Shown here piece by piece: positions 52,670 through 63,741 of a stretch of DNA of 64,000 nt. How positions within the stretch are numbered: the first letter of the stretch is position 1; the number at the start of each line of letters is the position of its first letter. Made by a program: the position numbers and the translations under genes. The notes beneath the pieces were generated by a model. It did not search any database, was not told the origin of the DNA, and saw only the letters and a program-made list of their open reading frames with translations. This DNA comes from Streptococcus sp. 29896 (lineage in GTDB: Bacteria > Bacillota > Bacilli > Lactobacillales > Streptococcaceae). The stretch is from assembly GCF_032594915.1 (NCBI RefSeq), contig NZ_CP118733.1, positions 2,046,001 through 2,110,000 on the forward strand. Reading direction: 5' to 3'.

Positions 52670-54631
52670 CTAACTTTCTTTTAATAGTTCTTGTATCTTA
52701 TCGATAATGCTAGCCTGAATCTCAGTCATGGACTGGTCGTAGATTTGAGCAGCAGCCAAGTTAAAGTGACCGCCCCCTCCCATCTCTTCCATGATACGCT
52801 GAACATTGACCTTGCTACGACTTCTAGCGGAGACAGCTATATAGCCCTTGCTATTTTTCGTCACCACAAAGACCGCCTCAATACCAGACATGCCCAAGAT
52901 AGTATCTGCCGCCTTGCTGGTTACGACACTATCATAGGTTCGCTTTTCATCCCCACAGGCTACAACGATATGGGGCGTCACCTTTTGACCGCGCAAGATT
53001 AACTCATTGATTTGCTTATACTCTTCGTAGTCCGTTGCCGCAATCTGTTGAATTTCCAGATTATCACTCCCCCTACTACGGAGATAGCTAGCCACGTCAA
53101 AGGTCCTGCTGGTCACCCTCGAAGTAAAATTGTGGGTATCCAACATCATCCCCGCCATCAGCAAACTAGACTGAAGACGATTGAGTTTATGGTGCTTGTC
53201 ATTTTGGAACTGGATCAATTCTGTCACCAACTCGCTGGCTGAACTAGCGCCACTCTCAATATAGGTCAAAATAGCATTTGTCGGGAAGTCTGAGTCTCTT
53301 CGGTGATGGTCCACCACAACCACTTGACTAAATTCTTCGTAGAGTTCCTTGGAAAGGGTCAAACTAGTTTTCGAATGATCAACCATAATCAAGAGAGACT
53401 GATGGGTCACCTTCTTCATCGCTTCTTCAACGGTTAGGAGGTTAGAACAGTTTTCATCCGATAGTTTTTTAATGGCACGGGCAATGTCTGGCGCCATTTC
53501 ATTGGGATTATAGACCGTATAGGCATTATTCATGATATTTTGGGCGAAATACTGCATCCCCACAGCCGAACCCAAAGCATCCAAATCTAGATTTTTATGC
53601 CCAACGACAAACACACTATCCACAGACTTAAGCTTGTCAGACACCGCCGTCATCATGGCACGGGTACGGGTGCGAGTCCGCTTGACAGAGGAAGCTGAGC
53701 CCCCACCAAAGAATATCGGTTGCTTGCTCTCATCATTTTCCTTGATGACGGCTTGGTCACCTCCACGAACCTCAGCCATGTTAAGATTTTGAAGAGCAAC
53801 TTGACCAATCTGATGATGGTTCCCATCGCCATAAGCCAAGCCCATACTAAGGGTCAAGGCAAGTTCCAAATTTTTAGCTTTTTCACGAAACTTATCAATT
53901 ACAGAAAACTTGCTTTCAATCAAACTTTCCAAGACACCATAGTCCGTGAAGAAATAGAACCGGTCCATGGTTCCCCGACGGTAGTAAATGTCGTACTCAT
54001 GACAGAAATCCGATACAAATTGAGCCAAGAAGGAATTGACCTGGCTAATCTGCGAATCGGTAAAATTATCCTCAAGTTCATCATAATTATCGACAGAGAT
54101 AATACCGATAACTGGACGACTTCCAATCAAGTGGGTCGTTGCCTTGTACTCAGTTGATGCATCAAAAAAGTAAAAGAGCCCCTGTTCAAAGTCCACATTG
54201 ACAGCGTACCGTTTACCGGAAAAATTAGCATAAATCCGATCTTGGTCCAGCCCAACATCGATAATTTCACGCAGTTTCTTCTGATCAAAGGTCCCATTTT
54301 CCTGAGCAAAAATGAGCTCTGCATAGGGATTAAACCACTCTACCTGGTTGCTGTCCATCCTCACCTTGATCACACCAACGGGCATCTTATCCAAAAGTTG
54401 CATCAAGCCTGAATTGGCTTGATTGTTTAAGTATTCAATTTGCTCAATTTCACTGAACTCGTAGGAATGCTTTTGGTAGATAAACAAAACAATCAGGAGT
54501 AGGAGGGTGACAAAGAGAGCGAGTAGCATCAAGCTAGACGCAGGAAAAAGACTACTGATAGTTGCCAATAGTCCAAACAGTATGACACCGATCATCACAA
54601 AATGAAGTGTTACAAACCGAAATTTTTTCAT
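52670..54631 (-). CDS. gdpP: Cyclic-di-AMP phosphodiesterase GdpP
   Basis: 653 residues. Two membrane helices in the first 55 residues, a PAS domain (about 70-165), a degenerate GGDEF domain (about 170-305) and a DHH/DHHA1 phosphodiesterase (VVGHKNLDLDALGSAVGM, MVDHSKTSL, VVVDHHRRDSDF, EEMGGGGHFNLAAAQ). It hydrolyses c-di-AMP and so affects osmotic and beta-lactam tolerance. Full length; no inactivating change is visible. Confidence 0.95.
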   Translation of the reverse strand: MKKFRFVTLHFVMIGVILFGLLATISSLFPASSLMLLALFVTLLLLIVLFIYQKHSYEFSEIEQIEYLNNQANSGLMQLLDKMPVGVIKVRMDSNQVEWFNPYAELIFAQENGTFDQKKLREIIDVGLDQDRIYANFSGKRYAVNVDFEQGLFYFFDASTEYKATTHLIGSRPVIGIISVDNYDELEDNFTDSQISQVNSFLAQFVSDFCHEYDIYYRRGTMDRFYFFTDYGVLESLIESKFSVIDKFREKAKNLELALTLSMGLAYGDGNHHQIGQVALQNLNMAEVRGGDQAVIKENDESKQPIFFGGGSASSVKRTRTRTRAMMTAVSDKLKSVDSVFVVGHKNLDLDALGSAVGMQYFAQNIMNNAYTVYNPNEMAPDIARAIKKLSDENCSNLLTVEEAMKKVTHQSLLIMVDHSKTSLTLSKELYEEFSQVVVVDHHRRDSDFPTNAILTYIESGASSASELVTELIQFQNDKHHKLNRLQSSLLMAGMMLDTHNFTSRVTSRTFDVASYLRSRGSDNLEIQQIAATDYEEYKQINELILRGQKVTPHIVVACGDEKRTYDSVVTSKAADTILGMSGIEAVFVVTKNSKGYIAVSARSRSKVNVQRIMEEMGGGGHFNLAAAQIYDQSMTEIQASIIDKIQELLKES

Positions 54632-54712
54632 TATAAACCTCTTCCTGCCATTCTACCACAAATAGGCCTAAATTGCTAGCTTTCTCCAGCCTATCAGAAG
54701 AAAAGAACAGCC

Positions 54713-56629
54713 TTAGTGACTGTCCTTTGATTTGTTTTTAGAAATGGAACGACTGCGTCCTTCCAAGTAAACCATAAGAATGGATATATCCGCTGGATTG
54801 ACACCGGAAATCCGACTAGCCTGGCCAATGGTTTCTGGTGAAATCAGCTTGAATTTCTGGCGAGCCTCGGTCGCAATGGAATCAATGTCATCCCAGTCGA
54901 TGTCGGCTGGAACGCGTTTTTCTTCCATGCGTTTCATCTTCTCCACCTGATCCAAGGCCTTGGCAATGTACCCCTCGTACTTGACTTCCGTTTCAATCAA
55001 TTCAATGGTTTTAGCATCCAATTCCTCTGCCGCAGGACCAACGAAGGCTACCACATCCGCATAGGTCACATCTGGACGACGCATGAATTCCTTGGCGGTC
55101 AAAGCGTCTGTCAAGGGCTTGAAGCCCATAGCAACAACTTTTTCGTTGGTTTCCTTGATTGGCTTGAGTTTGATAGATTCCAAGCGTTTCATTTCATTGT
55201 CAAATTGGTTTTTATGGATTTGGAAGACCTGCCAGCGTTCATCATCTACCAAGCCAACCTGACGACCGATTTCCGTCAGACGCATATCGGCATTGTCATG
55301 ACGCAGAATCAGGCGGTATTCTGCCCGACTGGTTAAGAGGCGATAAGGCTCCACCGTTCCCTTGGTTACCAGGTCATCAATCATAACACCAATGTAGCCG
55401 TCGCTTCGTTTCAAAATCAATTCAGGCTTGCCCTGCACCTTAAGGGCGGCATTAATACCAGCGACAATTCCCTGACCTGCCGCTTCTTCATAGCCTGAGG
55501 TTCCGTTGGTCTGACCTGCTGTAAAGAGCCCAGAAATCTTCTTGGTTTCCAGCGTCGCCCGCAACTGATGAGGCATAACCATATCGTACTCAATGGCGTA
55601 ACCCGTCCGCATCATCTGGGCATTTTCCAAGCCCTTAATAGAGTGAATCAAGTCCTGCTGCACATCTTCTGGCAGACTGGTTGACAAGCCTTGAACGTAG
55701 ATCTCATCGGTGTTGCGGCCTTCTGGCTCTAGGAAAAGCTGGTGACGTTCCTTATCGGCAAAACGGACAATCTTGTCCTCGATTGACGGACAATAACGGG
55801 GCCCAATCCCCTTGACAATGCCCGAAAACATAGGCGCCCGGTGAAGATTGCTGTTGATAATCTCATGGCTGGTCGCATTGGTATAGGTCAACCAGCAAGG
55901 GATCTGGTCCTGCAAATAATCCTCGTCCTTGGACAAGAATGAAAAGTGATTTGGCTTTTCATCGCCTGGTTGAATTTCTGTCTCCTCGTAGTTAATGGTG
56001 CGAGCATTGACACGCGGTGGCGTTCCTGTCTTGAAACGACCGATTTCAAGTCCTAATTCTTTCAGATTATCCGCCAGCGTGATGGAAGCTAAACTGTTGT
56101 TTGGCCCTGACGAATACTTGAGATCACCGATGATAATCTCGCCACGCAAGGCTGTACCCGTCGTCACCACAACTGCCTTGGCTGAAAATTTCTGGTTGGT
56201 AGCCGTACGGACACCGATAACCTTACCGTCTTCCACCAAAATCTCATCAATCATGGTTTGACGCAGGGTCAGATTTTCCTGACGCTCCACCGTCCGCTTC
56301 ATCTCCGCTGCGTATTCTGACTTGTCTGCCTGAGCCCGCAAGGCACGTACAGCTGGCCCCTTGCCCATATTGAGCATCTTCATCTGAATATAGGTCTTGT
56401 CAATGTTGCGACCCATTTCGCCACCCAGGGCATCAATTTCCCGTACCACAATCCCCTTGGCAGAGCCACCAATAGAGGGATTACAGGGCATAAAGGCCAC
56501 CATATCCAAGTTAATGGTCGCAAGCAAGGTCTTACAGCCCATTCGACTGGCTGCCAAGCCTGCTTCTACACCCGCGTGCCCCGCTCCAATCACGATGACA
56601 TCGTAGTTTTCTGCAAATGTGTGTGTCAT
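54713..56629 (-). CDS. mnmG: tRNA uridine-5-carboxymethylaminomethyl(34) enzyme MnmG
   Basis: 638 residues. FAD-binding start [22 protein letters not shown], then [10 protein letters not shown] and the substrate-loop Cys regions; C-terminal helical domain [24 protein letters not shown]. With MnmE it modifies wobble uridines. MnmA, acting on the same base, is encoded at 60034-61158. It lies two bases downstream of a NUDIX gene. Confidence 0.96.
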   Translation of the reverse strand: MTHTFAENYDVIVIGAGHAGVEAGLAASRMGCKTLLATINLDMVAFMPCNPSIGGSAKGIVVREIDALGGEMGRNIDKTYIQMKMLNMGKGPAVRALRAQADKSEYAAEMKRTVERQENLTLRQTMIDEILVEDGKVIGVRTATNQKFSAKAVVVTTGTALRGEIIIGDLKYSSGPNNSLASITLADNLKELGLEIGRFKTGTPPRVNARTINYEETEIQPGDEKPNHFSFLSKDEDYLQDQIPCWLTYTNATSHEIINSNLHRAPMFSGIVKGIGPRYCPSIEDKIVRFADKERHQLFLEPEGRNTDEIYVQGLSTSLPEDVQQDLIHSIKGLENAQMMRTGYAIEYDMVMPHQLRATLETKKISGLFTAGQTNGTSGYEEAAGQGIVAGINAALKVQGKPELILKRSDGYIGVMIDDLVTKGTVEPYRLLTSRAEYRLILRHDNADMRLTEIGRQVGLVDDERWQVFQIHKNQFDNEMKRLESIKLKPIKETNEKVVAMGFKPLTDALTAKEFMRRPDVTYADVVAFVGPAAEELDAKTIELIETEVKYEGYIAKALDQVEKMKRMEEKRVPADIDWDDIDSIATEARQKFKLISPETIGQASRISGVNPADISILMVYLEGRSRSISKNKSKDSH

Positions 56630-56631
56630 TT

Positions 56632-57087
56632 TTATTTCTCCTTTATGTTCATGATATGTTTGACTTGCCCATTCCAGTTTGGCAATTCTTGAGCCAGAAA
56701 AGCTGGTACGACATCTAGATTGACAATCTTGTCAAGTTCAATCCATTCACAAGCTTGTTTCAAGCTATCTTCAATCATCTCCTTAGGCATTTCTCCAATA
56801 GGATCGACGATAAAATGAAACTCGATGTTGTAAAAATCTATTCCTTCATATGTAAACTGATTTTCAACGACAAAGGCTAGTTGATTGACACAGCTGTCAA
56901 CCCCTAATTCTTCTTTGACTTCTCGAACAACCGCATCTTGTGCCGTTTCGTTGACTGCTATTGCACCGCCAATGGTATAATAACGCCCCTTAGAGTCCTT
57001 GGTGAGAAATATTTTTCCGTCTTTTATAAGCAATGCAGTGGCACGAACACCGAAGATCTGATTGTCAATTCTGGTCCTAAAATCCAT
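56632..57087 (-). CDS. NUDIX hydrolase (paralogue 1)
   Basis: 151 residues. NUDIX box [23 protein letters not shown] fits GX5EX7REUXEEXGU. Start [28 protein letters not shown] is nearly shared with the next gene, indicating tandem duplication. Substrate unknown. AAGGAAG precedes the ATG; its stop is two bases before mnmG. Confidence 0.9.
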   Translation of the reverse strand: MDFRTRIDNQIFGVRATALLIKDGKIFLTKDSKGRYYTIGGAIAVNETAQDAVVREVKEELGVDSCVNQLAFVVENQFTYEGIDFYNIEFHFIVDPIGEMPKEMIEDSLKQACEWIELDKIVNLDVVPAFLAQELPNWNGQVKHIMNIKEK

Positions 57088-57123
57088 TCTTCCTTCTCTT
57101 TTCTAAAATTTCATTTAGATAGT

Positions 57124-57576
57124 CTAGCTTTCCCGATTAGTAAAATGCTGCAACTGTCCCTTCCAAGTGGCTAGTTCCGTTTTGAGAAAGGCAGGGTTAA
57201 GGTCAAGATTTTTCAAGTCTGCAAAGGCAATCCACTCACACTGACGGATAGAATCACCTTCTTCCAGATAGGTAACTGGATCAGACAGTGGGGTAACAAG
57301 ATAAAGAAATTCAATCTGATGATAGGATTTCTCCTGCAAACTAAACTGATTTTCAACGATGAAAGCCAGCGGTCCAACCTCCACATCAATTCCAAGTTCT
57401 TCTTGCATTTCCCGTTGCACAGCCTCTTCAGTTGTTTCACCGAGCTGAATGGCTCCGCCCAAGGTGTAGTAGTTCCCCTCCGGTGCCCTTACAAGAAATA
57501 GTTTCTCATCTTTTACTAACAATCCCGTCGCACGAACACCGAAGATTTGATTGTCGTGTCTCGTTCTGAAATCCAT
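57124..57576 (-). CDS. NUDIX hydrolase (paralogue 2)
   Basis: 150 residues. NUDIX box GGAIQLGETTEEAVQREMQEELG is complete. It shares the start [20 protein letters not shown] and overall layout with paralogue 1, 36 bases away. The start is the ATG at 57576 behind GGGAGAGAAG; the frame stays open upstream to 57708 without a ribosome site. Confidence 0.9.
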   Translation of the reverse strand: MDFRTRHDNQIFGVRATGLLVKDEKLFLVRAPEGNYYTLGGAIQLGETTEEAVQREMQEELGIDVEVGPLAFIVENQFSLQEKSYHQIEFLYLVTPLSDPVTYLEEGDSIRQCEWIAFADLKNLDLNPAFLKTELATWKGQLQHFTNRES

Positions 57577-57716
57577 CTTCTCTCCCCAATAGTAAAAAAT
57601 AGCCAAAACTCTCGAAAACTGCAGGACAAAAAGCCTACAATTCCCATGAGCTTTGACCATCATGATAATTGTTACCCTTATTCTATCAAAAGATTTGTAG
57701 AATTTCAAATCTGGTG

Positions 57717-58043
57717 TTACGTTAACGTTTCAATATATTCTAAGCCCCAAGCCTCAACAGCATCCAGTACCGAACGAAATTTTTCGCCCATTTCAGTCAA
57801 GTTATACTCTACACGAGGGGGGACTTCTGCATAGACCGTGCGACTAATAATGCGATCCTCCTCCAATTGTCTAAGGTGCCTTGTTAACATGGTTTGAGTA
57901 ATACCTGGAATCAGTCGCTGTAATTCATTGAAGCGTTTCGTTCCTGTACTGAGTTGGTAGATAATCACCAATCCCCACTTACCAGTCAAGACTTTTTGTG
58001 TTGTTGCAAAAGGGCAAATACCATATTCACTAACTTTTTTCAA
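57717..58043 (-). CDS. HxlR-family regulator
   Basis: 108 residues, winged helix (CPFATTQKVLTGKWGLVIIYQLSTGTKRFNELQRLIPGITQTMLTRHLRQLEEDRII pattern). The single Cys10 at the family-conserved position could sense electrophiles or oxidants, as in other HxlR proteins. Divergent from the SnoaL-like gene with a palindrome in between. AGGAG precedes the ATG. Confidence 0.92.
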   Translation of the reverse strand: MKKVSEYGICPFATTQKVLTGKWGLVIIYQLSTGTKRFNELQRLIPGITQTMLTRHLRQLEEDRIISRTVYAEVPPRVEYNLTEMGEKFRSVLDAVEAWGLEYIETLT

Positions 58044-58070
58044 AAAAATTCTCCTTTATTTATCACAATA

Positions 58071-58086
58071 GTATCACTTTTGATAC
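58071..58086. promoter_or_regulatory. Palindromic operator between hxlR and the SnoaL gene
   Basis: GTATCACTTTTGATAC, perfect 6-base arms, 28 bases before the hxlR ATG. The rightward promoter lies downstream: TTGTAT (58109-58114), 16 bases, TATAAT (58131-58136). Likely HxlR binding site. Confidence 0.65.
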
Positions 58087-58167
58087 CAACAAATGCAAAA
58101 GTACCTACTTGTATAATTGATTACTTCCACTATAATTGTACTATATCAAAAAAATGGAGGACATCAA

Positions 58168-58557
58168 ATGTCAACAAACTTGGAAATTTTTAATGCCTAT
58201 AACAATGCTCTCATCGCTGGTGATTTTGCAGCTCTTTTTGAAACAATGGCAGACGACATTATCTGGCATCAACCCGGAAATCATTCAACATCTGGTGCTA
58301 AAATTGGTAAGGAAGTACTCGGAGCACATCTAGCAACTTTCGCCGAAAAAACAAATGGAACTTTCAAAGTAGTGACAAACTGGGTATCCGATAATGATAC
58401 TCTTGTTGCCGCTAACGTAACATTCCTCGGTACTCGAACAGATGGTGAAGAACTAAACATGAATGGCATCGACCTTTTCCGTATTGAAGATGGCAAAATT
58501 AAGGAAGTTTGGCTCTTCTCAGCCGACCAAAAAGCCGAAGATGCTTTCTGGGGATAA
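58168..58557 (+). CDS. SnoaL-like/NTF2-fold protein
   Basis: 129 residues. NTF2-like start LEIFNAYNNALIAGDFAALFETMADDIIWHQPG and C-terminal GIDLFRIEDGKIKEVWLF are typical of SnoaL-type small-molecule-binding or isomerase proteins. GGAGG precedes the ATG at 58168. Probably regulated by the divergent HxlR protein; substrate unknown. Its terminator has been split by an insertion sequence. Confidence 0.88.
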   Translation: MSTNLEIFNAYNNALIAGDFAALFETMADDIIWHQPGNHSTSGAKIGKEVLGAHLATFAEKTNGTFKVVTNWVSDNDTLVAANVTFLGTRTDGEELNMNGIDLFRIEDGKIKEVWLFSADQKAEDAFWG

Positions 58558-58561
58558 GATA

Positions 58562-58574
58562 AAAAGCTCAGCAC
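58562..58574. terminator. Left arm of a terminator split by the insertion sequence
   Basis: AAAAGCTCAGCAC pairs with GTGCTAAGCTTTT at 60013-60025 (one mismatch). With the GAGG loop between them the original would be a bidirectional terminator shared by the SnoaL gene and mnmA. The insertion sequence sits in the loop. Confidence 0.85.
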
Positions 58575-58632
58575 GAGGTGAACTGCACCCCAAAAGTTAG
58601 ACACAAAATCTAACGATTGGGGTGTTTTTCTT

Positions 58633-59169
58633 ATGAAATTAAGTTATGAAGATAAACTAGAAATATATGAGCTGAGAAAGAGTGGCGTGTCGTGGGTCAA
58701 CCTTAGCCAGATATACAAGGTCACTATTGCCAATCTCACATACATGATAAAACTCATGGATCGATATGGCGTGGAAAGCGTTGAAAAAGGTAAAAATAGG
58801 TATTATTCACCTGAATTAAAGCAAGAAATAATGGATAAGGTCTTGATTCATGGGTGTTCTCAACTCTCAGTTTCCCTTGATTATGCCTTGCCAAATCGAG
58901 GAATGCTTCCCAATTGGATAGCACAATACAAGAAAAACGGGTATACTATTCTTGAAAAACCAAGAGGGAGACCGAGCAAGATGGGACGTAAACGCAAGAA
59001 AACCTGGGAAGAGATGACGGAATTAGAGCGCCTTCAAGAGGAAAATGAACGTCTTCGAACTGAGGTGGCCTTCCTAAAAAAGTTGAGAGAACTTCGCTTG
59101 AGGGACGAAACACTAGTGCGCGAACAGCAGAAACAATTAGAGATATGGTCCAAGGAGGATTCCGACTAG
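58633..59169 (+). CDS. Transposase OrfA (helix-turn-helix subunit)
   Basis: 178 residues. Two HTH segments ([26 protein letters not shown] and a second near 60-100), a basic [13 protein letters not shown] stretch, and a leucine-zipper-like C-terminus ([24 protein letters not shown]). It binds the IS ends and is fused to OrfB by -1 frameshifting in this family. The two frames overlap by 25 bases; the exact slippery site is not obvious. Confidence 0.92.
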   Translation: MKLSYEDKLEIYELRKSGVSWVNLSQIYKVTIANLTYMIKLMDRYGVESVEKGKNRYYSPELKQEIMDKVLIHGCSQLSVSLDYALPNRGMLPNWIAQYKKNGYTILEKPRGRPSKMGRKRKKTWEEMTELERLQEENERLRTEVAFLKKLRELRLRDETLVREQQKQLEIWSKEDSD

Positions 59170-59978
59170 ACCTCCTACTTGCGACAGCTAAAATGCCTCG
59201 CTCAACTTATTATTATCAAGTCAAGCAACTGGATAAACCCGACAAGAACAAAGCCATTAAGGCTGAAATTCAAGCCATTTATGATGACCATAAAGGTAAT
59301 TACGGCTATCGTCGGATTTATTTAGAACTCAGAAATCGAGGTTTCTTCATCAACCACAAAAAGGTGCAGCGCTTGATGACAGTCATGGGCTTAGCGGCTC
59401 GTATTCGTCGTAAGCGCAAGTATGCTTCTTACAAAGGTGAGTTGGGTAAGAAGGCTGATAATCTGATTAAACGTCAGTTTGAGGGATCTAAGCCTTATGA
59501 AAAATGTTATACCGATGTGACGGAGTTTGCTTTGCCTGAAGGGAAACTCTACTTATCGCCTGTTCTTGACGGCTATAATAGTGAGATTATTGATTTTACC
59601 CTGTCTCGGTCACCTGACTTGAAACAGGTTCAAACCATGCTTGCGAAGGCTTTTCCAGCAGATTTATACAGTGGGACTATTCTCCACAGCGATCAAGGTT
59701 GGCAATACCAGCACCAGTCTTACCATTACTTTTTGGAAACCAAAGGCATTCGACCATCCATGTCCCGCAAAGGGAATAGCCCAGATAATGGGATGATGGA
59801 GTCTTTCTTTGGCATTCTCAAATCTGAAATGTTTTATGGACTCGAGACATCTTATCAATCACTTGATGAGCTTGAAGAAGCTATTACAGATTATATTTTT
59901 TACTACAACAACAAACGAATAAAAGCAAAATTAAAAGGACTTAGTCCTGTCCAATACAGAACTAAATCCTTTCAATAA
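59145..59978 (+). CDS. Transposase OrfB (DDE catalytic subunit)
   Basis: 277 residues. HTH_21 segment ([29 protein letters not shown]) and an rve integrase core: CYTDVTEFA (first Asp), [11 protein letters not shown] (second Asp), and [16 protein letters not shown] (Glu). All DDE residues are intact, so the element may be active. Confidence 0.94.
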   Translation: MVQGGFRLDLLLATAKMPRSTYYYQVKQLDKPDKNKAIKAEIQAIYDDHKGNYGYRRIYLELRNRGFFINHKKVQRLMTVMGLAARIRRKRKYASYKGELGKKADNLIKRQFEGSKPYEKCYTDVTEFALPEGKLYLSPVLDGYNSEIIDFTLSRSPDLKQVQTMLAKAFPADLYSGTILHSDQGWQYQHQSYHYFLETKGIRPSMSRKGNSPDNGMMESFFGILKSEMFYGLETSYQSLDELEEAITDYIFYYNNKRIKAKLKGLSPVQYRTKSFQ

Positions 59979-60012
59979 TTATTTGTCCAACTTTTTGGGG
60001 GCAGTTCAGAGG

Positions 60013-60025
60013 GTGCTAAGCTTTT
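60013..60025. terminator. Right arm of the split terminator (mnmA side)
   Basis: GTGCTAAGCTTTT followed by ATTTTT. It lies nine bases past the mnmA stop, but its partner arm is now 1.4 kb away, so mnmA transcripts may read into the insertion sequence. Confidence 0.8.
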
Positions 60026-60033
60026 ATTTTTGA

Positions 60034-61305
<1,272 letters not shown>

Positions 61306-61339
61306 TCATCTAGGCATATTCTCTAACTGGAAAATTTGA

Positions 61340-61345
61340 TATAAT
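61340..61345 (+). promoter_or_regulatory. -10 of the sdaAB-sdaAA promoter
   Basis: TATAAT 28 bases before the sdaAB ATG. No strong -35 is seen. Confidence 0.55.
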
Positions 61346-61372
61346 AGTACCAAGAAAAACGTGAGGATTACT

Positions 61373-62044
61373 ATGACAAACTTAAAATTTCAATCGGTCT
61401 TTGATATTATTGGACCTGTTATGATTGGACCTTCTTCCAGCCATACAGCTGGGGCAGTCCGCATTGGGAAAATAGTGTCTTCCATCTTTGGTGATGAGCC
61501 AACCGAGGTTGAATTTCAACTTTACAACTCCTTTGCCAAAACCTATCGAGGACATGGCACCGATGTAGCCTTGGTAGCAGGTATTCTGGGCATGGATACG
61601 GATGATCCCCGCATTCCTGACTCTCTTGATATTGCAAGAGAACGAGGTATTAAGGTTTACTGGCGTGTCAACAAGGACAGCAATACCCCACATCCCAATA
61701 CCACCAGAATCATCATAAAAAACGATAAAAAATCCATCTCAGCCACAGGCGTTTCCATAGGTGGGGGAAACATTCAAGTAACAGAGCTCAACGGTTTTTC
61801 TGTCAATCTTAACATGAACACACCGACCATTATCATTGTTCACCAAGATGTCCCTGGTATGATTGCGAAAGTGACCGATGTCCTTTCTAAGTATGACATC
61901 AATATCGCCCAAATGAACGTGACACGTGAACAAGCTGGCGAAAAAGCCATTATGATTATTGAAGTGGATGCTCGCCAATGTGAAAATTCTATTGCAGAGA
62001 TTGAAAAAATACCACACTTGCACAATGTAACCTTCTTCAACTAG
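61373..62044 (+). CDS. sdaAB: L-serine dehydratase, beta subunit
   Basis: 223 residues. FDIIGPVMIGPSSSHTAGAVRIG is the family signature; the C-terminal third is an ACT domain (TIIIVHQDVPGMIAKVTDVLSKYDINIAQMNVTR) that probably senses serine. The start is the ATG at 61373 behind GAGGATT. With SdaAA it converts serine to pyruvate and ammonia using a [4Fe-4S] cluster. Confidence 0.95.
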   Translation: MTNLKFQSVFDIIGPVMIGPSSSHTAGAVRIGKIVSSIFGDEPTEVEFQLYNSFAKTYRGHGTDVALVAGILGMDTDDPRIPDSLDIARERGIKVYWRVNKDSNTPHPNTTRIIIKNDKKSISATGVSIGGGNIQVTELNGFSVNLNMNTPTIIIVHQDVPGMIAKVTDVLSKYDINIAQMNVTREQAGEKAIMIIEVDARQCENSIAEIEKIPHLHNVTFFN

Positions 62045-62056
62045 AAAGAGAAAGAC

Positions 62057-62929
62057 ATGTTTTATACTATCGAAGAATTAGTTCAGCAAGCAGACAACTT
62101 TTCTGGTAATGTAGCTGAACTCATGATCGCTACTGAAATTGAATTAACCGGTCGTAGCCGCGAAGAAATATTGACAATTATGTCAAGAAACTTGACAGTT
62201 ATGAAAGCCTCCATCGTAGATGGACTTACTGAAAGCAAATCTGTATCTGGTTTAACAGGAGGCGATGCTGCCAAGTTAGATGCCTATATGAAATCTGGTA
62301 AAACTCTGTCAGATTCCGCTGTCCTGTCCGCAGCAAGAAACGCTATGGCTGTCAACGAATTGAACGCCAAAATGGGCTTAGTCTGTGCCACTCCGACAGC
62401 AGGATCAGCTGGTTGTTTACCGGCCGTTCTTGGAGTAGCCATTGACAAGTTAAACTTGACCGAAAACCAACAACTTGACTTCCTCTTTACAGCAGGAGCC
62501 TTTGGGCTGGTCATTGCCAACAACGCCTCCATCTCAGGTGCAGAAGGAGGCTGTCAAGCAGAAGTCGGATCTGCCTCTGCTATGTCTGCCGCAGCGTTAA
62601 CTCTTGCAGCAGGTGGAACCCCCTACCAAGCTAGCCAAGCCATCTGCTTTGTCATCAAAAATATGCTGGGTCTGATTTGCGATCCCGTCGCTGGTCTGGT
62701 AGAAGTCCCTTGTGTCAAACGTAATGCAATGGGAGCAAGCTACGCCATGGTAGCTGCCGATATGGCACTAGCAGGTATCGAATCCAAAATCCCCGTTGAC
62801 GAAGTCATCAATGCCATGTACCAAGTTGGTTCAGCCCTCCCAACTGCCTTCCGTGAAACTGCTGAAGGTGGACTTGCAGCAACACCAACGGGGCGTCGCC
62901 TCGCACAAGAAATTTTCGGAGAAAGTTGA
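62057..62929 (+). CDS. sdaAA: L-serine dehydratase, alpha subunit
   Basis: 290 residues. Cys residues of the iron-sulfur cluster are visible in CATPTAGSAGCLPAV, GGCQAEVGSA and LICDPVAGLVEVPCVKRNAMG. The gene starts 12 bases after sdaAB, so the subunits are made together. A bidirectional terminator follows. Confidence 0.95.
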   Translation: MFYTIEELVQQADNFSGNVAELMIATEIELTGRSREEILTIMSRNLTVMKASIVDGLTESKSVSGLTGGDAAKLDAYMKSGKTLSDSAVLSAARNAMAVNELNAKMGLVCATPTAGSAGCLPAVLGVAIDKLNLTENQQLDFLFTAGAFGLVIANNASISGAEGGCQAEVGSASAMSAAALTLAAGGTPYQASQAICFVIKNMLGLICDPVAGLVEVPCVKRNAMGASYAMVAADMALAGIESKIPVDEVINAMYQVGSALPTAFRETAEGGLAATPTGRRLAQEIFGES

Positions 62930-62945
62930 CAATCCTGTCAAGACA

Positions 62946-62968
62946 AAAGGACCATTACGGTCCTTTTC
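62946..62968. terminator. Bidirectional terminator after sdaAA
   Basis: AAAAGGACC-ATTAC-GGTCCTTTT; A-run left and T-run right. Shared by sdaAA and the convergent gene that ends at 62969. Confidence 0.9.
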
Positions 62969-63622
62969 TTATTGTTTTGTAAAGCTGATTTTATCCAAAG
63001 TAGTATCATTGGTGTCAACTTCTGTCAAGGTCAAGGTTGAGCCACTCAAGCTGTAAATATCTGCTTCGCCATCAATGTAGGCGATTTTCTTCTCAAGATC
63101 CAGAACGACCAATTCGCTATCTTGTTCTCCATCATTGTCAACTTCAACTAAACTACCTTGATTTCCTTTGATGGTCAGGGTATAGCTATCATTTCCGACC
63201 GTAGCCGTATAAGTACCATCTAACTCTGAGCTCTCAACCAGGGTAATGCCATAGTTTGCTGCAACTTGCTCAGCTGTAACTACTGTTGCAGTCGCTGAAG
63301 AAGCTGCTGTCGTACTGCTCGCCGTTGTTGTGTTAGAGCTTGCAACAACTGACTGGGCTGTCGTAACTTGATTGTCATCATCGTTATCTGATAGACCTAG
63401 ACTCTGCTCAACTTGAGTTTCTAAAGCATCCAAACGGTTTTCATAGACCTCAGCTACGACAAATCCTCCTGTTACTAAGAGCAGAGCTCCTGCTGATAGT
63501 AAGATGATTGATTTTTTACTCATCTTACTTACTTTTGTTTTTAAACTGGTTAGGAGAGATGCTTTTTCTTCCGTTTGTACTTCTTGCTCGATAATTTGCT
63601 TGTTTTCGTTTTGGTTTTCCAT
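62969..63622 (-). CDS. Membrane-anchored secreted protein of unknown function
   Basis: 217 residues. A charged cytoplasmic N-terminus (about 1-36), one membrane helix (SIILLSAGALLLVTGGFVV), a Ser/Thr/Ala-rich low-complexity stretch (about 90-118), and a C-terminal beta-rich domain (YTATVGNDSYTLTIKGNQG, ADIYSLSGSTLTLTEV). No family recognised. It is downstream of a response regulator gene, 119 bases apart, so it may be co-regulated with it. Confidence 0.75.
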   Translation of the reverse strand: MENQNENKQIIEQEVQTEEKASLLTSLKTKVSKMSKKSIILLSAGALLLVTGGFVVAEVYENRLDALETQVEQSLGLSDNDDDNQVTTAQSVVASSNTTTASSTTAASSATATVVTAEQVAANYGITLVESSELDGTYTATVGNDSYTLTIKGNQGSLVEVDNDGEQDSELVVLDLEKKIAYIDGEADIYSLSGSTLTLTEVDTNDTTLDKISFTKQ

Positions 63623-63741
63623 TTGTGTTTCCTCTTTTTTACTATTTTCTTCAGCTCTTTGCTGATAAGTCTATTATAGAGGACAATTCTCAACACTTTA
63701 GGTAAAGTTTCTAAACAGTTTCTAAACAAATTCGAAAGAAT

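Larger units (their letters stand above)
58579..60008. mobile_element. IS3-family insertion sequence (IS150-type), 1430 bp
   Basis: Inverted repeats of about 25 bases at both ends (TGAACTGCACCCC.../TGAACTGCCCCCA...; four mismatches), 4-bp target duplication GAGG (58575-58578, 60009-60012), and two overlapping transposase frames. It appears complete and recent. The left inverted repeat is followed by a small hairpin-like stretch (TTAGACACAAAATCTAA). Confidence 0.95.
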
